A DNA stretch of 64,000 nucleotides from Sessilibacter corallicola (GTDB taxonomy: Bacteria; Pseudomonadota; Gammaproteobacteria; Pseudomonadales; Cellvibrionaceae). The stretch lies in assembly GCF_021290925.1 (NCBI RefSeq), contig NZ_JAJSLX010000002.1:62001-126000 (forward strand), in the 5' to 3' direction. Under the pieces are notes generated by a model, which made no database searches, was not told the origin of the DNA, and worked only from the letters and a program-made list of their open reading frames with translations. Position numbers and translations under genes: made by a program. Of this stretch, positions 27,591-37,681 are shown in pieces. The first letter of the stretch is position 1, and each line of letters begins with the position of its first letter.

Positions 27591-28622
27591 GTGAATCGTA
27601 GGCAGTTGTTGTTGGGTGTGACTACGTTTGTAGTTGCAAGCCAGCTAAAAATTCCAAGTTTATGGCGAAATGAGTCTGACCCAGCACTCGTTGAGAGTTA
27701 CGTCGGTCGCGGCGGCCCTGTAACGCGTGGAGTTCGGCCACAACCTGTGGATATCCTGTTGAGCGATAACGAAGCGCCGTCGTTGATTGCGCCTGTTTCT
27801 GATCTTCGCTCGTTATCTGATCCCAACTTGAAGTCCGAGCAGGTTCCTATTTTAGAAGATGTCGGCCCGGCTACGCTCCAAAAAACCTCAGAAATCCGCA
27901 AGGTTGCACAATCAGTCTCTGAAAAGGTGCGAGACTTTTCCCTCGATTTTACCGACGATATTTTTCTCGCCGAAAATCAGCATTCGGTGCTCGATGACAC
28001 CTTGGCCCGTTTGGGACGATTGCAGTCTCTGGTGGGTCATGGTCACTTCAATGTCATCGATTTTGACCAAGCCCGAGCTTACGCCAAGAATTATTCCGAT
28101 GTGGGTAAGTTTACCGAAGCGGAGTTGGCTTTCATTGAGCAGATGTTTGAGACAGATGCCAGCGACTACGGCTTTTTTGGCGAAAAGGTGAGTGATGCTT
28201 TGACCCAATCAATTAAAAAGTCAGAAGTGTATAAGGTTCCAGGTAGCGGTCATTACCTGTATCGCGACGAATCTTTGGCCCATTACGAGAAATTGGTTAA
28301 GGATGTTGGTGACGATGTCATTCTGACCTCAGGCATTCGATCGAATGTGAAGCAAATCCATTTATTCTTGGCTAAGTCTAAATCGGTGTCTTATAACCTA
28401 TCGCGAGCGTCGCGATCACTGGCGCCACCGGGATATTCATTTCATGGCATTGGTGATTACGATGTTGGTAAGAAAGGCTGGGGCGCGTTGAACTTCACGG
28501 GCGATTTTGCCAAGTCAGATACCTTCAAAAAAATGCAGGATTTAGGTTACATTCAAATTCGTTATCTGCCAGAAAATGAACTGGGAGTTCGTTTTGAGCC
28601 TTGGCATATCAAGGTAGTTTGA
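27591..28622 (+). CDS. VanY-like (M15) peptidase with Tat-like signal
   Basis: A 343-residue predicted D-Ala-D-Ala carboxypeptidase-like exported protein. The N-terminus NRRQLLLGVTTFVVAS looks like a twin-arginine signal. I prefer the GTG at 27591 because GGAGG lies 5 bp upstream; an ATG at 27579 gives four more residues. Zinc motifs sit at the C-terminus: SFHGIGDYDVG (H and D) and EPWHIKV (E and H). The H-to-D spacing is one residue shorter than the classic SxHxxGxAxD. The LTSGIRSNVKQIHLFLAK segment matches the M15B substrate region. It probably trims periplasmic murein peptides. Confidence 0.8.
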   Translation: MNRRQLLLGVTTFVVASQLKIPSLWRNESDPALVESYVGRGGPVTRGVRPQPVDILLSDNEAPSLIAPVSDLRSLSDPNLKSEQVPILEDVGPATLQKTSEIRKVAQSVSEKVRDFSLDFTDDIFLAENQHSVLDDTLARLGRLQSLVGHGHFNVIDFDQARAYAKNYSDVGKFTEAELAFIEQMFETDASDYGFFGEKVSDALTQSIKKSEVYKVPGSGHYLYRDESLAHYEKLVKDVGDDVILTSGIRSNVKQIHLFLAKSKSVSYNLSRASRSLAPPGYSFHGIGDYDVGKKGWGALNFTGDFAKSDTFKKMQDLGYIQIRYLPENELGVRFEPWHIKVV

Positions 28623-29073
28623 GTGGCTGATACTGGCTGTGCGAACCTAATGATTAGCGCCTGAAAGTCGTTACGTGAATTGGCGACTGTTCAAGTTTTC
28701 GGGAGGCTCAATGTCTAAACCGTTGAGCTTCATCGTTATTTTTCTTTAATTTACCCTTTTTCTTCCCTTCCTAGCTTTCCGACCCTGGCTGTTGATTTTT
28801 GAACACTCTGTCTTAATTTTTGCAGGTTTTTAGGTTGCTTCTTTTCTAAATCGGCCGTTTGTTTGAAGCCGTTATCGTTATCGATCTTTCTAATTATTAT
28901 TCGCTACCATACAAATATTACAATAATATTAAAATATAGTTGTCGCATTGACTAAGGTCATACAATGTATATACTAAATATAAACCAAAGCGGTTTGATA
29001 TTCATATGTAAATAAAAAATAGCCGTGAATATGGCGGTGATTATCAATTTTTGGGTTGTTCCAGGAGGGTAGT
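28623..29073. other. Gap upstream of the TonB-like gene
   Basis: A 451-bp AT-rich region between the VanY-like gene and the exported TonB-like gene. The first part has no clear terminator hairpin. The second part holds a good sigma70 promoter (28948-28975), and the long leader after it contains no recognised riboswitch. Confidence 0.5.
28948..28975 (+). promoter_or_regulatory. Sigma70-like promoter of the TonB-like gene
   Basis: TTGACT (28948-28953) and TATACT (28970-28975) are separated by 16 bp, close to consensus. Transcription would start near 28983, giving a leader of about 90 bases before the start codon at 29074. Confidence 0.6.
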
Positions 29074-29475
29074 ATGAAGTCAAAGTTAACATTGTGGATG
29101 GCAGGTTTGATGTTCTCTTGTTCGGCAGCGTTTGTAGCGCAGGCTGAAGAAGCCATGCCAACCATCAGCCATGACGATATTGCAGTTTTGGAGTGGGTAG
29201 ATCCAGTTTATCCCATGGCCGCTGTGAAAAACGGCGTACAAGGTTATGTGCTGTTGTCTTACGATTTGAACGCCAAAGGCAAACCCGTTAACGTCAAAGT
29301 TATTGAGGAATTTCCTCGCCGGACTTTTGGTGTTTCCGCTAAACGTGCCTTATTAGCATCTAAATTTTCGGCAACTGATAAAAGCGACGAAACCGTTGAA
29401 GTGCAAGGTTTGGTTAGAAAGTACGTTTATGAGTTAGAAGCCGTACGTGTGGCCGGTCGAGTAACTATTGAGTAA
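29074..29475 (+). CDS. Exported TonB C-terminal-domain protein
   Basis: A 133-residue secreted protein. A signal peptide (about 1-24, cleaved after VAQA) is followed directly by a TonB C-terminal-like fold: a YPMAAVKNGVQGYVLLSYDL strand pair, then KGKPVNVKVIEEFPRR and AKRALLASKF. There is no transmembrane anchor and no Pro-rich spacer, so it is not a complete TonB. Such stand-alone domains may act as periplasmic modulators of TonB-dependent or other envelope processes; the function is not known. I start at 29074, where AGGAGGG is 4 bp upstream. Confidence 0.75.
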   Translation: MKSKLTLWMAGLMFSCSAAFVAQAEEAMPTISHDDIAVLEWVDPVYPMAAVKNGVQGYVLLSYDLNAKGKPVNVKVIEEFPRRTFGVSAKRALLASKFSATDKSDETVEVQGLVRKYVYELEAVRVAGRVTIE

Positions 29476-29778
29476 ATGGCTATTGAATAATCGCGTGTTG
29501 AATAGTTATTTGGGTGATGGATGGTTCTTAAGCTTAAAACGCTGTAAGAACCCTTAAAACAATAAGAACGACAATAGCTTCTCTTAATGCAGTGCCCGTA
29601 TTAGAGCACTTACTTCATTAAAGCCGGAACAGTGTTTGGAATGGTACAATAGGTACGTGGAATATAGGTATGTGGAATAGATATTCCGTTATTAAAACAT
29701 TCCGCCATTAAGAGAAGTTAAATTCTTAAACTGATTTGTCAGTCTAGCGCGCTAAATCGGAATTTCCTGTCTGTAAAT
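29476..29778. other. Gap with a short tandem repeat
   Basis: No gene. It holds two near-identical 15-bp units side by side (29651-29680) and AT-rich sequence before the end of the ribbon-helix-helix gene. Confidence 0.5.
29651..29680. repeat. Two 15-bp tandem repeat units
   Basis: AGGTACGTGGAATAT (29651-29665) is followed directly by AGGTATGTGGAATAG (29666-29680), with two differences. It may be replication slippage or a paired binding site. Nothing else marks its role. Confidence 0.5.
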
Positions 29779-29964
29779 CTAATCTTCCGTATCCGTTGAA
29801 TGCTTCTTAATGAAGTCTCGAATGAAGTGTCGAATCTCTCTTGCGGCGCTGGTATCTAAATGCTCACACAAGTTAATAAATTCTTCTCGCTCTTCGCCAT
29901 TGATACGAACGATCAACTGGCTGTCCTTCTTTTTGACTTTACGCTTTTTCTCACCGACTGCCAT
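29779..29964 (-). CDS. Small ribbon-helix-helix-like protein
   Basis: A 61-residue basic protein. The segment SQLIVRINGEEREEFINLC has the strand-then-helix pattern of CopG/Arc-type DNA-binding proteins, followed by a second helix (AAREIRHFIRDFIKKH) and an acidic tail. I start at MAVGEKKRK (29964), where GGAGG lies 5 bp upstream; the earlier ATG 39 bases up has no ribosome site. It is located downstream of a possible operator (30053-30080). No toxin partner is adjacent, so it is probably not an antitoxin. A repressor role is inferred. Confidence 0.65.
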   Translation of the reverse strand: MAVGEKKRKVKKKDSQLIVRINGEEREEFINLCEHLDTSAAREIRHFIRDFIKKHSTDTED

Positions 29965-30052
29965 TAACCCCTCCGCAGTGTGCTTGCTGTATAAATCGAA
30001 CATAAAATCAAAACCTCTCAGGCTAAGAGAGTGCAGGTCTTAGTCTGCTATT

Positions 30053-30080
30053 AATTGTATAGACATTGAGTATAACAATT
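30053..30080. promoter_or_regulatory. Inverted repeat upstream of the ribbon-helix-helix gene
   Basis: AATTGTATA (30053-30061) and TATAACAATT (30071-30080) form a near-symmetric pair with one extra base, 9 bases apart. It lies about 90 bp upstream of the start at 29964, overlapping AT-rich promoter-like sequence. It could be an operator, perhaps for the gene product itself. Confidence 0.4.
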
Positions 30081-30114
30081 AAAGTATTTATATGTCCGCT
30101 TTTTTTATGGTTGT

Positions 30115-30145
30115 TGCACCCTTTCACTGCTGTTGAAAGGGTGCA
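30115..30145 (-). terminator. 12-bp hairpin after valS
   Basis: TGCACCCTTTCA (30115-30126) pairs perfectly with TGAAAGGGTGCA (30134-30145) around a 7-base loop, 6 bp past the valS stop. The stem is very stable, but no U-tract follows on the minus strand. Confidence 0.6.
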
Positions 30146-30151
30146 TCGCTG

Positions 30152-32971
30152 TTACAAGTTGGCGATTTTTTCGCGTTGATCCACTAATTTTGCGAGCGCG
30201 GCTTGGTAGTCGGAAAGCTTGTCTTTCTCTTTTTGTACTACGTCAGCGGGAGCCTTACCCACAAATTTTTCGTTGTTGAGTTTGCCGTTAATACGCGCCA
30301 CTTCTTTTTCGAGTTTGTCGATTTCTTTGTTTAGGCGAGCTAGCTCAGCGTCTAAATCGATCAACCCTGCCATGGGTACAAACACGTCCATATCAGCGGC
30401 CAAACCGGTGGCAGATAACGGTGCTTCTTCGCCTGTTTGTAACCAAGTGATGGTGTCGAGGTTAGCAAGCTTGGTTAAGAATGCTTGGTTGCTTTCGAGC
30501 TTGGCTTGGTTGTCGGCGTTGGTGCTCTGGAAGTAGACCGGTAACGCTTTCGCCTGGGATATGTTCATTTCACCGCGAATGTTACGAATGGTGGTGATGA
30601 CCACTTTGAGCCACTCGATATCATCGATAGCATTCTGGTCGATCTTGCTGTTATCGGCCTGTGGATAAGTGGCGTACATGATGGTGTCGCCTTCAACTGC
30701 CGCGAGTCCTTTCACTTTCTGCCAAATTTCTTCGGTGATAAACGGCATGAATGGATGCGCCAAGCGAAGCACGGTTTCTAACACGCGAACGAGCGTGCGG
30801 CGAGTACCGCGTTTTTGAGCGTCGGTGTAATCATCACTGTTCAGCGCCGGCTTACACAGTTCTAAGTACCAGCTACAGTATTCTTGCCAAATAAAGTTAT
30901 AGAGTGCCTGGGTCGCAAGGTCGAAACGGTAGGTTTCAATGCCTTCTTTCACTGCGGCTTCGGTTTGTTGCAGCAGCGAAATAATCCAACGATCAGCCTT
31001 CGACAATTCGTAATCGGTGGAATTGTCTTGTCCGCAATCTTGGCCTTCGCAGTTCATCAATACGTAGTTGGCAGCGTTCCAAATTTTGTTACAGAAATTG
31101 CGGAAACCTTCGATTCGGCCTACATCAAAGTTGATGTCACGACCGGTCGATGCCAATGAGTAATAGGTAAAGCGCAGAGCATCAGTACCGTAGCTTTCAA
31201 TGCCGTCTGGGAATTCTTTTTTCGTCTGCTTGGTGATTTTTTTCTGCATCTGCGGCTGCATCATGCCGGAGGTGCGTTTGTCCAAGAGCGTGTCGAGATC
31301 AACGCCGTCGATCAAGTCGATCGGATCGAGCACGTTACCCTTGGATTTCGACATCTTCTGGCCTTGGCTGTCGCGCACTAAGCCGTGCACATAAACCGTG
31401 TGGAAAGGCACTTCTTTTTTGAAGTGCAGGGTCAGCATGATCATGCGTGCAACCCAGAAGAAAATGATGTCAAAACCGGTCACCAATACTGACGACGGGT
31501 GGAAGGTTTTCAGAAATTCGGTTTGCTCTGGCCATCCGAGCGTACCAAAGGTCCAAAGGCCGGAAGAGAACCAGGTGTCGAGAACGTCTTCGTCTTGGGT
31601 TAGGGTTACTGAGGCATCGATGTTTTCACGCTCGCGAATTTCTTCTTCACTGCGCCCAACATAAACGTTGCCTTGTTCGTCGTACCAAGCGGGAATACGA
31701 TGACCCCACCAAAGCTGACGCGAGATACACCAATCTTGAATATCACGCATCCACGAGAAATACATGTTTTCGTATTGCTTGGGAACAAACTGAATATCGC
31801 CGCCTTCAACCGCTTTGATGGCTTCGTCGGCCAATGGTTGAGTCTTCACGTACCACTGATCCGTGAGGTACGGCTCGATAACCACGCCCGAGCGATCGCC
31901 GCGCGGTACTTTCAATTTGTGATCGTCGATTTTTTCCAATAAACCTGCGGCTTCGAAATCGGCAACAACTTGTTTGCGCGCTTCAAAACGATCCATACCG
32001 CGGTATTTTTCTGGCGCGTTATCGTTGATGTTGGCGTCGTCATCCAAGATGTTGATCATCGGTAGTTTGTGACGCTGGCCCATTTCGTAGTCGTTAAAAT
32101 CGTGCGCCGGCGTAATTTTAACGCAGCCGGTACCGAATTCTTGGTCGACATAATCATCGGCGATGATTGGAATTTCACGACCCACTAACGGCAAGGTAAT
32201 CGTTTTACCAATAATGTCTTGATAGCGCTCATCGTTGGGATTCACCGCAACGGCGGTATCGCCGAGCATGGTCTCTGGGCGCGTGGTGGCAACGGTTAGG
32301 TGTTGTAAAACCTTGCCATTTTCATCGGTTACCGGATAACGTAAGTGCCACAAAAAGCCGTTTTCTTCTTCGCTTAATACTTCGAGATCAGAAACAGCGG
32401 TTTTGAGTTTCGGGTCCCAATTCACCAAGCGTTTGCCGCGGTATATCAGTTTGTCTTCGTACAGTTTGATGAAAACTTCTTGTACCGCTTTATAGAAGCC
32501 GTCGTCCATGGTGAAGCGCTCGCGGCTCCAATCGGGAGAGGCGCCAAGGCGGCGAAGTTGCTGAGTAATTTGCCCACCAGAGTGTTCTTTCCAGTCCCAA
32601 ACGCGGTCGATGAACTTTTCCCGACCCAACTCATGGCGGTTAGTGCCTTCAGCTTCCAACAAACGCTCTACAACCATTTGCGTGGCGATACCGGCGTGGT
32701 CGGTGCCCACTTGCCACAAGGTCTTTTTGCCGAGCATGCGGTTGTAGCGAATCAGCGCATCCATGATGGATTCCTGGAAGCCGTGTCCCATGTGCAAATA
32801 GCCGGTGACGTTTGGCGGTGGAATCATGATGCTGAATGGCTCTCCGTCACCTTGAGGTGCGAAGTAACCTTGGCTTTCCCAGTGCTGGTAAAGCGGCGTT
32901 TCAATTTCTGAGGGTTGGTAGGCTTTCGCCAGTCCAGTGGTTTGAGTCTCTGGCGTTTGTTGATCAGACAT
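30152..32971 (-). CDS. valS: Valyl-tRNA synthetase
   Basis: Class I aminoacyl-tRNA synthetase that charges tRNA-Val, with editing of misactivated threonine. It has 939 residues, close to E. coli (951). The HIGH motif is H60-M-G-H63 in [11 protein letters not shown], the KMSKS loop is K539-M-S-K-S543, and the editing domain lies between. A C-terminal coiled coil ([20 protein letters not shown]) is the tRNA-binding arm. It is third in the pepA-holC-valS order on the minus strand, a conserved operon in gammaproteobacteria. Confidence 0.98.
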   Translation of the reverse strand: MSDQQTPETQTTGLAKAYQPSEIETPLYQHWESQGYFAPQGDGEPFSIMIPPPNVTGYLHMGHGFQESIMDALIRYNRMLGKKTLWQVGTDHAGIATQMVVERLLEAEGTNRHELGREKFIDRVWDWKEHSGGQITQQLRRLGASPDWSRERFTMDDGFYKAVQEVFIKLYEDKLIYRGKRLVNWDPKLKTAVSDLEVLSEEENGFLWHLRYPVTDENGKVLQHLTVATTRPETMLGDTAVAVNPNDERYQDIIGKTITLPLVGREIPIIADDYVDQEFGTGCVKITPAHDFNDYEMGQRHKLPMINILDDDANINDNAPEKYRGMDRFEARKQVVADFEAAGLLEKIDDHKLKVPRGDRSGVVIEPYLTDQWYVKTQPLADEAIKAVEGGDIQFVPKQYENMYFSWMRDIQDWCISRQLWWGHRIPAWYDEQGNVYVGRSEEEIRERENIDASVTLTQDEDVLDTWFSSGLWTFGTLGWPEQTEFLKTFHPSSVLVTGFDIIFFWVARMIMLTLHFKKEVPFHTVYVHGLVRDSQGQKMSKSKGNVLDPIDLIDGVDLDTLLDKRTSGMMQPQMQKKITKQTKKEFPDGIESYGTDALRFTYYSLASTGRDINFDVGRIEGFRNFCNKIWNAANYVLMNCEGQDCGQDNSTDYELSKADRWIISLLQQTEAAVKEGIETYRFDLATQALYNFIWQEYCSWYLELCKPALNSDDYTDAQKRGTRRTLVRVLETVLRLAHPFMPFITEEIWQKVKGLAAVEGDTIMYATYPQADNSKIDQNAIDDIEWLKVVITTIRNIRGEMNISQAKALPVYFQSTNADNQAKLESNQAFLTKLANLDTITWLQTGEEAPLSATGLAADMDVFVPMAGLIDLDAELARLNKEIDKLEKEVARINGKLNNEKFVGKAPADVVQKEKDKLSDYQAALAKLVDQREKIANL

Positions 32972-33104
32972 AATTACAGATATCTAAAGAAAATTTGAGG
33001 CACAAAAGTACGAATGCGCGTTGAGCGAAAAAAAGGGGCTCAGTATACCAAGGCGTCGATATAGCGCCTAGCTAGCCCGACAAAGATTCAGACTAAATAG
33101 CGGG

Positions 33105-33539
33105 TTAGTGTTTTAGCTTGTGCGATTTAATGGGGTAGCCGCGTTCGCGATAAAACTGAAACGTCTTTCGGCTGCGGGCGAGAGTGTCTTCGTTCTGATT
33201 GACGACTTCCACCAAGCGTTGAAAACGACTGAAGTGATTTTCAAGAACGCCCTCGGTGAGGTTGATCAGAACATCGTGGCAATGAGGGTGAGGTTGATTA
33301 TTGGTCACAATAATCGCCTCGCTGGGTTGTTGGAATTTCTCGCCCAAATCGTGGGCGAGAAATGATTCCGGTCTGGCTGACCACAATTGCTGACTCACCA
33401 ATTGACTGGTACTTTCATCTTCGGTGGCGATGACCAGCTGTCTACGCGCCTGGAAGATTTTCTCAGCCAGCTTAGAGACAAATGCTAAACGAGCGTTTTC
33501 GTCGGCGGAGCTGAGAATGTAAAAGTCGATATGAGTCAT
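33105..33539 (-). CDS. holC: DNA polymerase III chi subunit
   Basis: Clamp-loader accessory subunit that contacts SSB. The 144-residue protein has the HolC start MTHIDFYIL and the conserved QLWSARPESFLAHDLGE and FSRFQRLVEVV segments. It lies 12 bp after pepA and 133 bp before valS on the same strand, the standard arrangement. Confidence 0.92.
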   Translation of the reverse strand: MTHIDFYILSSADENARLAFVSKLAEKIFQARRQLVIATEDESTSQLVSQQLWSARPESFLAHDLGEKFQQPSEAIIVTNNQPHPHCHDVLINLTEGVLENHFSRFQRLVEVVNQNEDTLARSRKTFQFYRERGYPIKSHKLKH

Positions 33540-33551
33540 TGCAGTGTTGCC

Positions 33552-35030
33552 TTACGCTTTGCTGAGTAGGTATTCAGTCAGTAGTGGAACAGGGCGACCG
33601 GTTGCGCCTTTGGCTGCGCCAGATAAATGCGCGACACCTGCGATATCCAAGTGTGCCCAAGTGTATTCTTTGGTGAAGCGCGACAAGAAACACGCTGCGG
33701 TAACGCTGCCGCCTGCGGGACCGCCAATGTTAGCGATGTCGGCGAAGTTGCTGTCGAGCTGTTGTTGGTACTCGTCGAACAACGGCATGTGCCAAGCTTT
33801 GTCGCACACATCCATACTCAAACTTTGCAGTTCATTGGCGAAGTCGTCGTCGTTGCTGTACAAACCACACACGTGTTTACCCAGGGCAACAATGCAAGCG
33901 CCGGTTAGGGTGGCGATGTCGATGACAGTTTCTGGTTTGTAACGCTCAACGTAGGTCAACGCATCACACAATACCAAGCGGCCTTCGGCGTCGGTGTTGA
34001 GTACTTCAATGGTTTGCCCAGACATGGATGTGACGATATCGCCAGGCTTGGTGGCTTTGCCGTTTGGCATATTTTCAGACGCCGCAACCACAGCGACAAC
34101 GTTTACAGAAGGCTGCAATTCGATCATGGCTTTCATAGTGCCGAATACACTGGCCGCGCCACACATATCAAACTTCATTTCATCCATCGCATTGCCAGGC
34201 TTTAAGCTGATGCCGCCGGTATCGAAAGTGATGCCTTTACCCACAAGCACGTGTGGCTTTTTGGTTTTTGCGCCGCCTTTGTATTCCATAACGATCAGAT
34301 GGGCTTCTTCGTCACTGCCAGCGGATACCGACAATAGCGATCCCATTTTCAGCTCGCGCATGTCTTTTTCTTTCAGAATTTTAACGGTGAGCTTGGGCTG
34401 ATTGCGAGCGAGGCTGCGCGCTTCTTTGGCAAGGAACGCCGGGGTACAAATGTTGCCCGGAAGATTACCGAGTTGGCGTGTGTAGTTCACGCCGATGCCA
34501 ATACCCTGGCCGCGCGTCATACCGCCTTTAACGTCTTTTAGTGATTCTTTGCTGGCTGCGAAGACAACGGTTTTCAGCGGTGCTGGTTTGGCTTTTTCGG
34601 ATTTGGTGGTGTCGTATTTGTAACTGGCGTGGGTAATCAGTTGAGCACCTTGGCAGGCAATCCAGTCGCTGCTGATGTCGCCCGCATCTATATCGTCAAA
34701 GGTGATAACCGCGGTTTTTGACGGGGTTGCCAACAACGATTTTGCCGCCGATGTCAGGGCTTTTTTCAATTTGTCGCTGGTCAACGCGTCTTGTTTTCCT
34801 AGGCCAACCAGTAATAATCGGCTTGCCGCTACGCCAGTGACGGCAGGAACGACCAAGGTTTTACCAACAGCGGGTTTGAAATCGAGAGATTTGATCAGGT
34901 TGCTGATGACATTGTCACAGGCGCTATCCACAACTTCAGCGCTGGGGGTGAGCGCTCCATCGTAAATGCCCAGCACGAGGCAGTCGGTTTTTACTTTGAG
35001 GGTGTCGAGGACTTTCGCCTGAAAATTCAT
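33552..35030 (-). CDS. pepA: Leucyl aminopeptidase (M17)
   Basis: Dinuclear-metal aminopeptidase that releases N-terminal residues. In E. coli PepA also binds DNA in cer/Xer recombination. It has 492 residues. The M17 signature NTDAEGRL is at 345-352, and upstream the metal ligands lie in VGKGITFDTGGISLKP and the GGMTRGQGIGIGVNYTRQL region. It is first gene of pepA-holC-valS and divergent from lptF, as in most gammaproteobacteria. Confidence 0.96.
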   Translation of the reverse strand: MNFQAKVLDTLKVKTDCLVLGIYDGALTPSAEVVDSACDNVISNLIKSLDFKPAVGKTLVVPAVTGVAASRLLLVGLGKQDALTSDKLKKALTSAAKSLLATPSKTAVITFDDIDAGDISSDWIACQGAQLITHASYKYDTTKSEKAKPAPLKTVVFAASKESLKDVKGGMTRGQGIGIGVNYTRQLGNLPGNICTPAFLAKEARSLARNQPKLTVKILKEKDMRELKMGSLLSVSAGSDEEAHLIVMEYKGGAKTKKPHVLVGKGITFDTGGISLKPGNAMDEMKFDMCGAASVFGTMKAMIELQPSVNVVAVVAASENMPNGKATKPGDIVTSMSGQTIEVLNTDAEGRLVLCDALTYVERYKPETVIDIATLTGACIVALGKHVCGLYSNDDDFANELQSLSMDVCDKAWHMPLFDEYQQQLDSNFADIANIGGPAGGSVTAACFLSRFTKEYTWAHLDIAGVAHLSGAAKGATGRPVPLLTEYLLSKA

Positions 35031-35516
35031 ATTGGTAATCCGTTGTTTACAGTCAAAATGAAAATTGAATAAGTTAAATTTCTACGTCAATGTGAACGAG
35101 TGTCTGCGGGGAACGCTCATCAAAAACTTTTATTTTTCGTTGGTCGTCGTTATTTCTGAAGAATATCTTTTACAATCTCATTCGGGACAAACGCTGTCAT
35201 ACATCGTTGTTGTCAACGTGAGAAAAGTGAAAAGATTGTTTAAAAAACGTTCTGGTTTGCGGTGCGGTTTGAGGAATCCGGTAAACTTCGCCAATCGACT
35301 GCAAATTACTTACAATTTTTCTTGTCTCAGAAAGACGCTATAAACCGGTAATTTACCATCGTTAACTTTGAAAACCGAATCTAAATATGACGTAACGTCA
35401 AATTAAACGACTTCTGTTTTCTTGCGCACGTAGCTATGACGAAAAAACTATTCTGGCTGCGTAAAACATTTGCATAATACACAATTGTATTTTTATATTT
35501 TGAACGAAGTGTTCCT
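35031..35516. other. Divergent gap between pepA and lptF
   Basis: A 486-bp promoter region for both operons. A 92-codon plus-strand open frame (35065-35343) has an atypical composition and no ribosome site; I treat it as chance. Confidence 0.5.
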
Positions 35517-36626
35517 TTGATTATTTTTCGCTACCTTTCAAGAGAAATTTTTACCAGCATGGCGGCGGTGAGTCTGGTTCTGGTATTTATTATTCTCAGC
35601 AGTCGATTTGGGCGATACTTGGCTGAGGCTGCCTCGGGCCGCATTCCCTCCGATATTTTATTTTCCGTGATTGCGCTTCGAATTCCGGTGGTGTTGGAAT
35701 TGGTGTTGCCGCTGAGCTTTTTTATCGCGCTGTTGTTAGCCCTTGGTCGGATGTACGTCGACAGTGAAATGACGGCGTTGTTTGCCTGCGGATTCAGTAA
35801 AAAACGCTTGCTCGCTTATACGTTAGGCCCGGCAACTGGGGTGGCTTTGATGGTGGCTGCATTAAGTTTGTGGCTGAGCCCGCTAGGGTTGGATCATTCC
35901 AATACATTGTTGGAGCAAGCAAAAGCACGCAGTGAGTTCGAAACCTTAACACCGGCACAGTTTCAGTCGTTAGATGAAGGCTCTTCGGTTATTTATACTC
36001 AGTCATTGAGCGATGATCGAAAATCCATGTTCGATGTTTTTGTTGCCGGTGTCAGCGAATCTGAATTAGGCCCACAACTGACGCTTGTGAAAGCCAAAGA
36101 CGGCGAACAAATCATTGTCGAACAATACGGTCGAAAGTATCTGCAAATCAATGAAGGCTCGCGAGTGGAGGGAATTCCGGGCACCAATAATTTCCGTATT
36201 GTTGAGTTTGATTCTTACGCGCAACAATTGGATGAACCGGAAATTCGCTACAAATCTGCCAGCGACCGCACGCCAACCCTGGAATTATTAGGCGATCCCA
36301 ATCCTGACTCTCAAGCCGCACTGCAATGGCGTTTAACTTTACCCGCGCTGGTGTTTGTTTTGACGGTGATTGCCGTACCTCTGTCTTACACCAATCCTCG
36401 CCAGGGTCGTTATACGAAAATGATCCCCGCAATCTTGATTTATTTGGTGTATTTGGTGGCATTAAATGTTGGGCGCGGAGCAATTGAAGATGAAAAAATC
36501 TCTCAGGTCAGCTTTTGGTTGATTAATCTAATTTTCTTAGCAATAGGTTTGTTCTTGTTTTCAAGTCCCGATTTGCGTTCATGGTTTACTGGCAAAAAAT
36601 CGAAGGTGAAACATGCGCAGGCTTAG
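35517..36626 (+). CDS. lptF: LPS export permease LptF
   Basis: Half of the LptF-LptG membrane pair that, with LptB, extracts lipopolysaccharide from the inner membrane. The 369 residues have three N-terminal helices, a periplasmic beta-jellyroll (about 120-270) and three C-terminal helices. It starts at a TTG, which gives the canonical MIIFRYLSRE N-terminus; no in-frame ATG gives a better family match. It overlaps lptG by 14 bp. Confidence 0.95.
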   Translation: MIIFRYLSREIFTSMAAVSLVLVFIILSSRFGRYLAEAASGRIPSDILFSVIALRIPVVLELVLPLSFFIALLLALGRMYVDSEMTALFACGFSKKRLLAYTLGPATGVALMVAALSLWLSPLGLDHSNTLLEQAKARSEFETLTPAQFQSLDEGSSVIYTQSLSDDRKSMFDVFVAGVSESELGPQLTLVKAKDGEQIIVEQYGRKYLQINEGSRVEGIPGTNNFRIVEFDSYAQQLDEPEIRYKSASDRTPTLELLGDPNPDSQAALQWRLTLPALVFVLTVIAVPLSYTNPRQGRYTKMIPAILIYLVYLVALNVGRGAIEDEKISQVSFWLINLIFLAIGLFLFSSPDLRSWFTGKKSKVKHAQA

Positions 36627-37674
36627 TCGTTACGTTGGCAAAACCATTGCCGGTGCAATTTTTGTTGTTCTGTTGGTGATTGTCGGTTTAGACACGCTAT
36701 TTTCTCTTATCGATGAATTCACCGATTTGGAAAATAACTACGGTGCAAAAGAGGCGTTTGCGTACACGGCATTGAGCATTCCGGGGCGGTTGTTTGAATT
36801 TATCCCGTTTTCGGCACTGATTGGTTGTTTGATTGGTTTAGGACTGTTGGCTGGAACCAGTGAATTAGTAGTCATGCGAGCATCTGGTATTTCGGTACTG
36901 CGCATCACGTGGCTGGTGCTTCAACCGGTTTTAGCGTTGGTGTTTGTCGGCGCGTTAGTGGGTGAATTTGTTGCGCCGATTACGGATCAAATTGCGGAAA
37001 GTAATCGAGCGATTGCCCGGGGTGACAGCCAGGTTGAAGATTCTGACGTTGGTTTGTGGAGTCGAGACGGCGATGAGTTTATGCATTTTAATGCCGTGCA
37101 ATCGAACGGTAAATTGTTCGGTGTCAGTCGTTATTTATACGACCAAGACGGCAAGCTCCTGCGTTCAAGCCAAGCGGATTTGGCGATTTACACAAATGGC
37201 AGTTGGGTAGAAGAAAATGTGCGTGAGACCATTTTTTTACCGGATTCCGTTAATACCAAAACCTACGAAACTCGACCGTGGGATACTCGACTGACTCCGC
37301 AATTATTAAACGTTTTGGTGTTGCAAGAAGAGTCGCTGTCTATTCGCGATTTATACACTTACGCTGATTTCCGTGAGCAGCAAGGGTTGCCGACGCAAAA
37401 ATATTGGTTGGTCTTTTGGGAAAAAGTATTACAACCGTTTGCCACAATCAGTTTGGTTTTAATTGCTGTTTCTTTTATTTTTGGCCCACTGCGGCAAGTG
37501 ACCACAGGTTTCAGGGTTTTTACTGGAGTTATGGTGGGGGTTGCGTTTCGAACCAGTCAAACAATCTTAGGGCCATCGAGCTTGGTGTTTGGCTTTTCAC
37601 CGCTCATTGCCGTTGCCATTCCTATTATTATTTGTGCTGCGGCAGGAGTTTGGGTTTTAGCGCGTTACCGGTAA
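36613..37674 (+). CDS. lptG: LPS export permease LptG
   Basis: Partner of LptF. The 353 residues have the MRRLSRYVGKTIAGAIF start, transmembrane helices at both ends and a periplasmic jellyroll with the conserved SVNTKTYETRPWDTRLTPQL stretch. Its start lies inside the lptF end, which suggests translational coupling. A long inverted repeat follows. Confidence 0.95.
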   Translation: MRRLSRYVGKTIAGAIFVVLLVIVGLDTLFSLIDEFTDLENNYGAKEAFAYTALSIPGRLFEFIPFSALIGCLIGLGLLAGTSELVVMRASGISVLRITWLVLQPVLALVFVGALVGEFVAPITDQIAESNRAIARGDSQVEDSDVGLWSRDGDEFMHFNAVQSNGKLFGVSRYLYDQDGKLLRSSQADLAIYTNGSWVEENVRETIFLPDSVNTKTYETRPWDTRLTPQLLNVLVLQEESLSIRDLYTYADFREQQGLPTQKYWLVFWEKVLQPFATISLVLIAVSFIFGPLRQVTTGFRVFTGVMVGVAFRTSQTILGPSSLVFGFSPLIAVAIPIIICAAAGVWVLARYR

Positions 37675-37681
37675 TTCAGGT

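Noticed and set aside
35065-35343. 92-codon plus-strand open frame between pepA and lptF
   Set aside because: No ribosome site, no recognisable domain, composition unlike neighbouring genes; it fills a divergent promoter gap.
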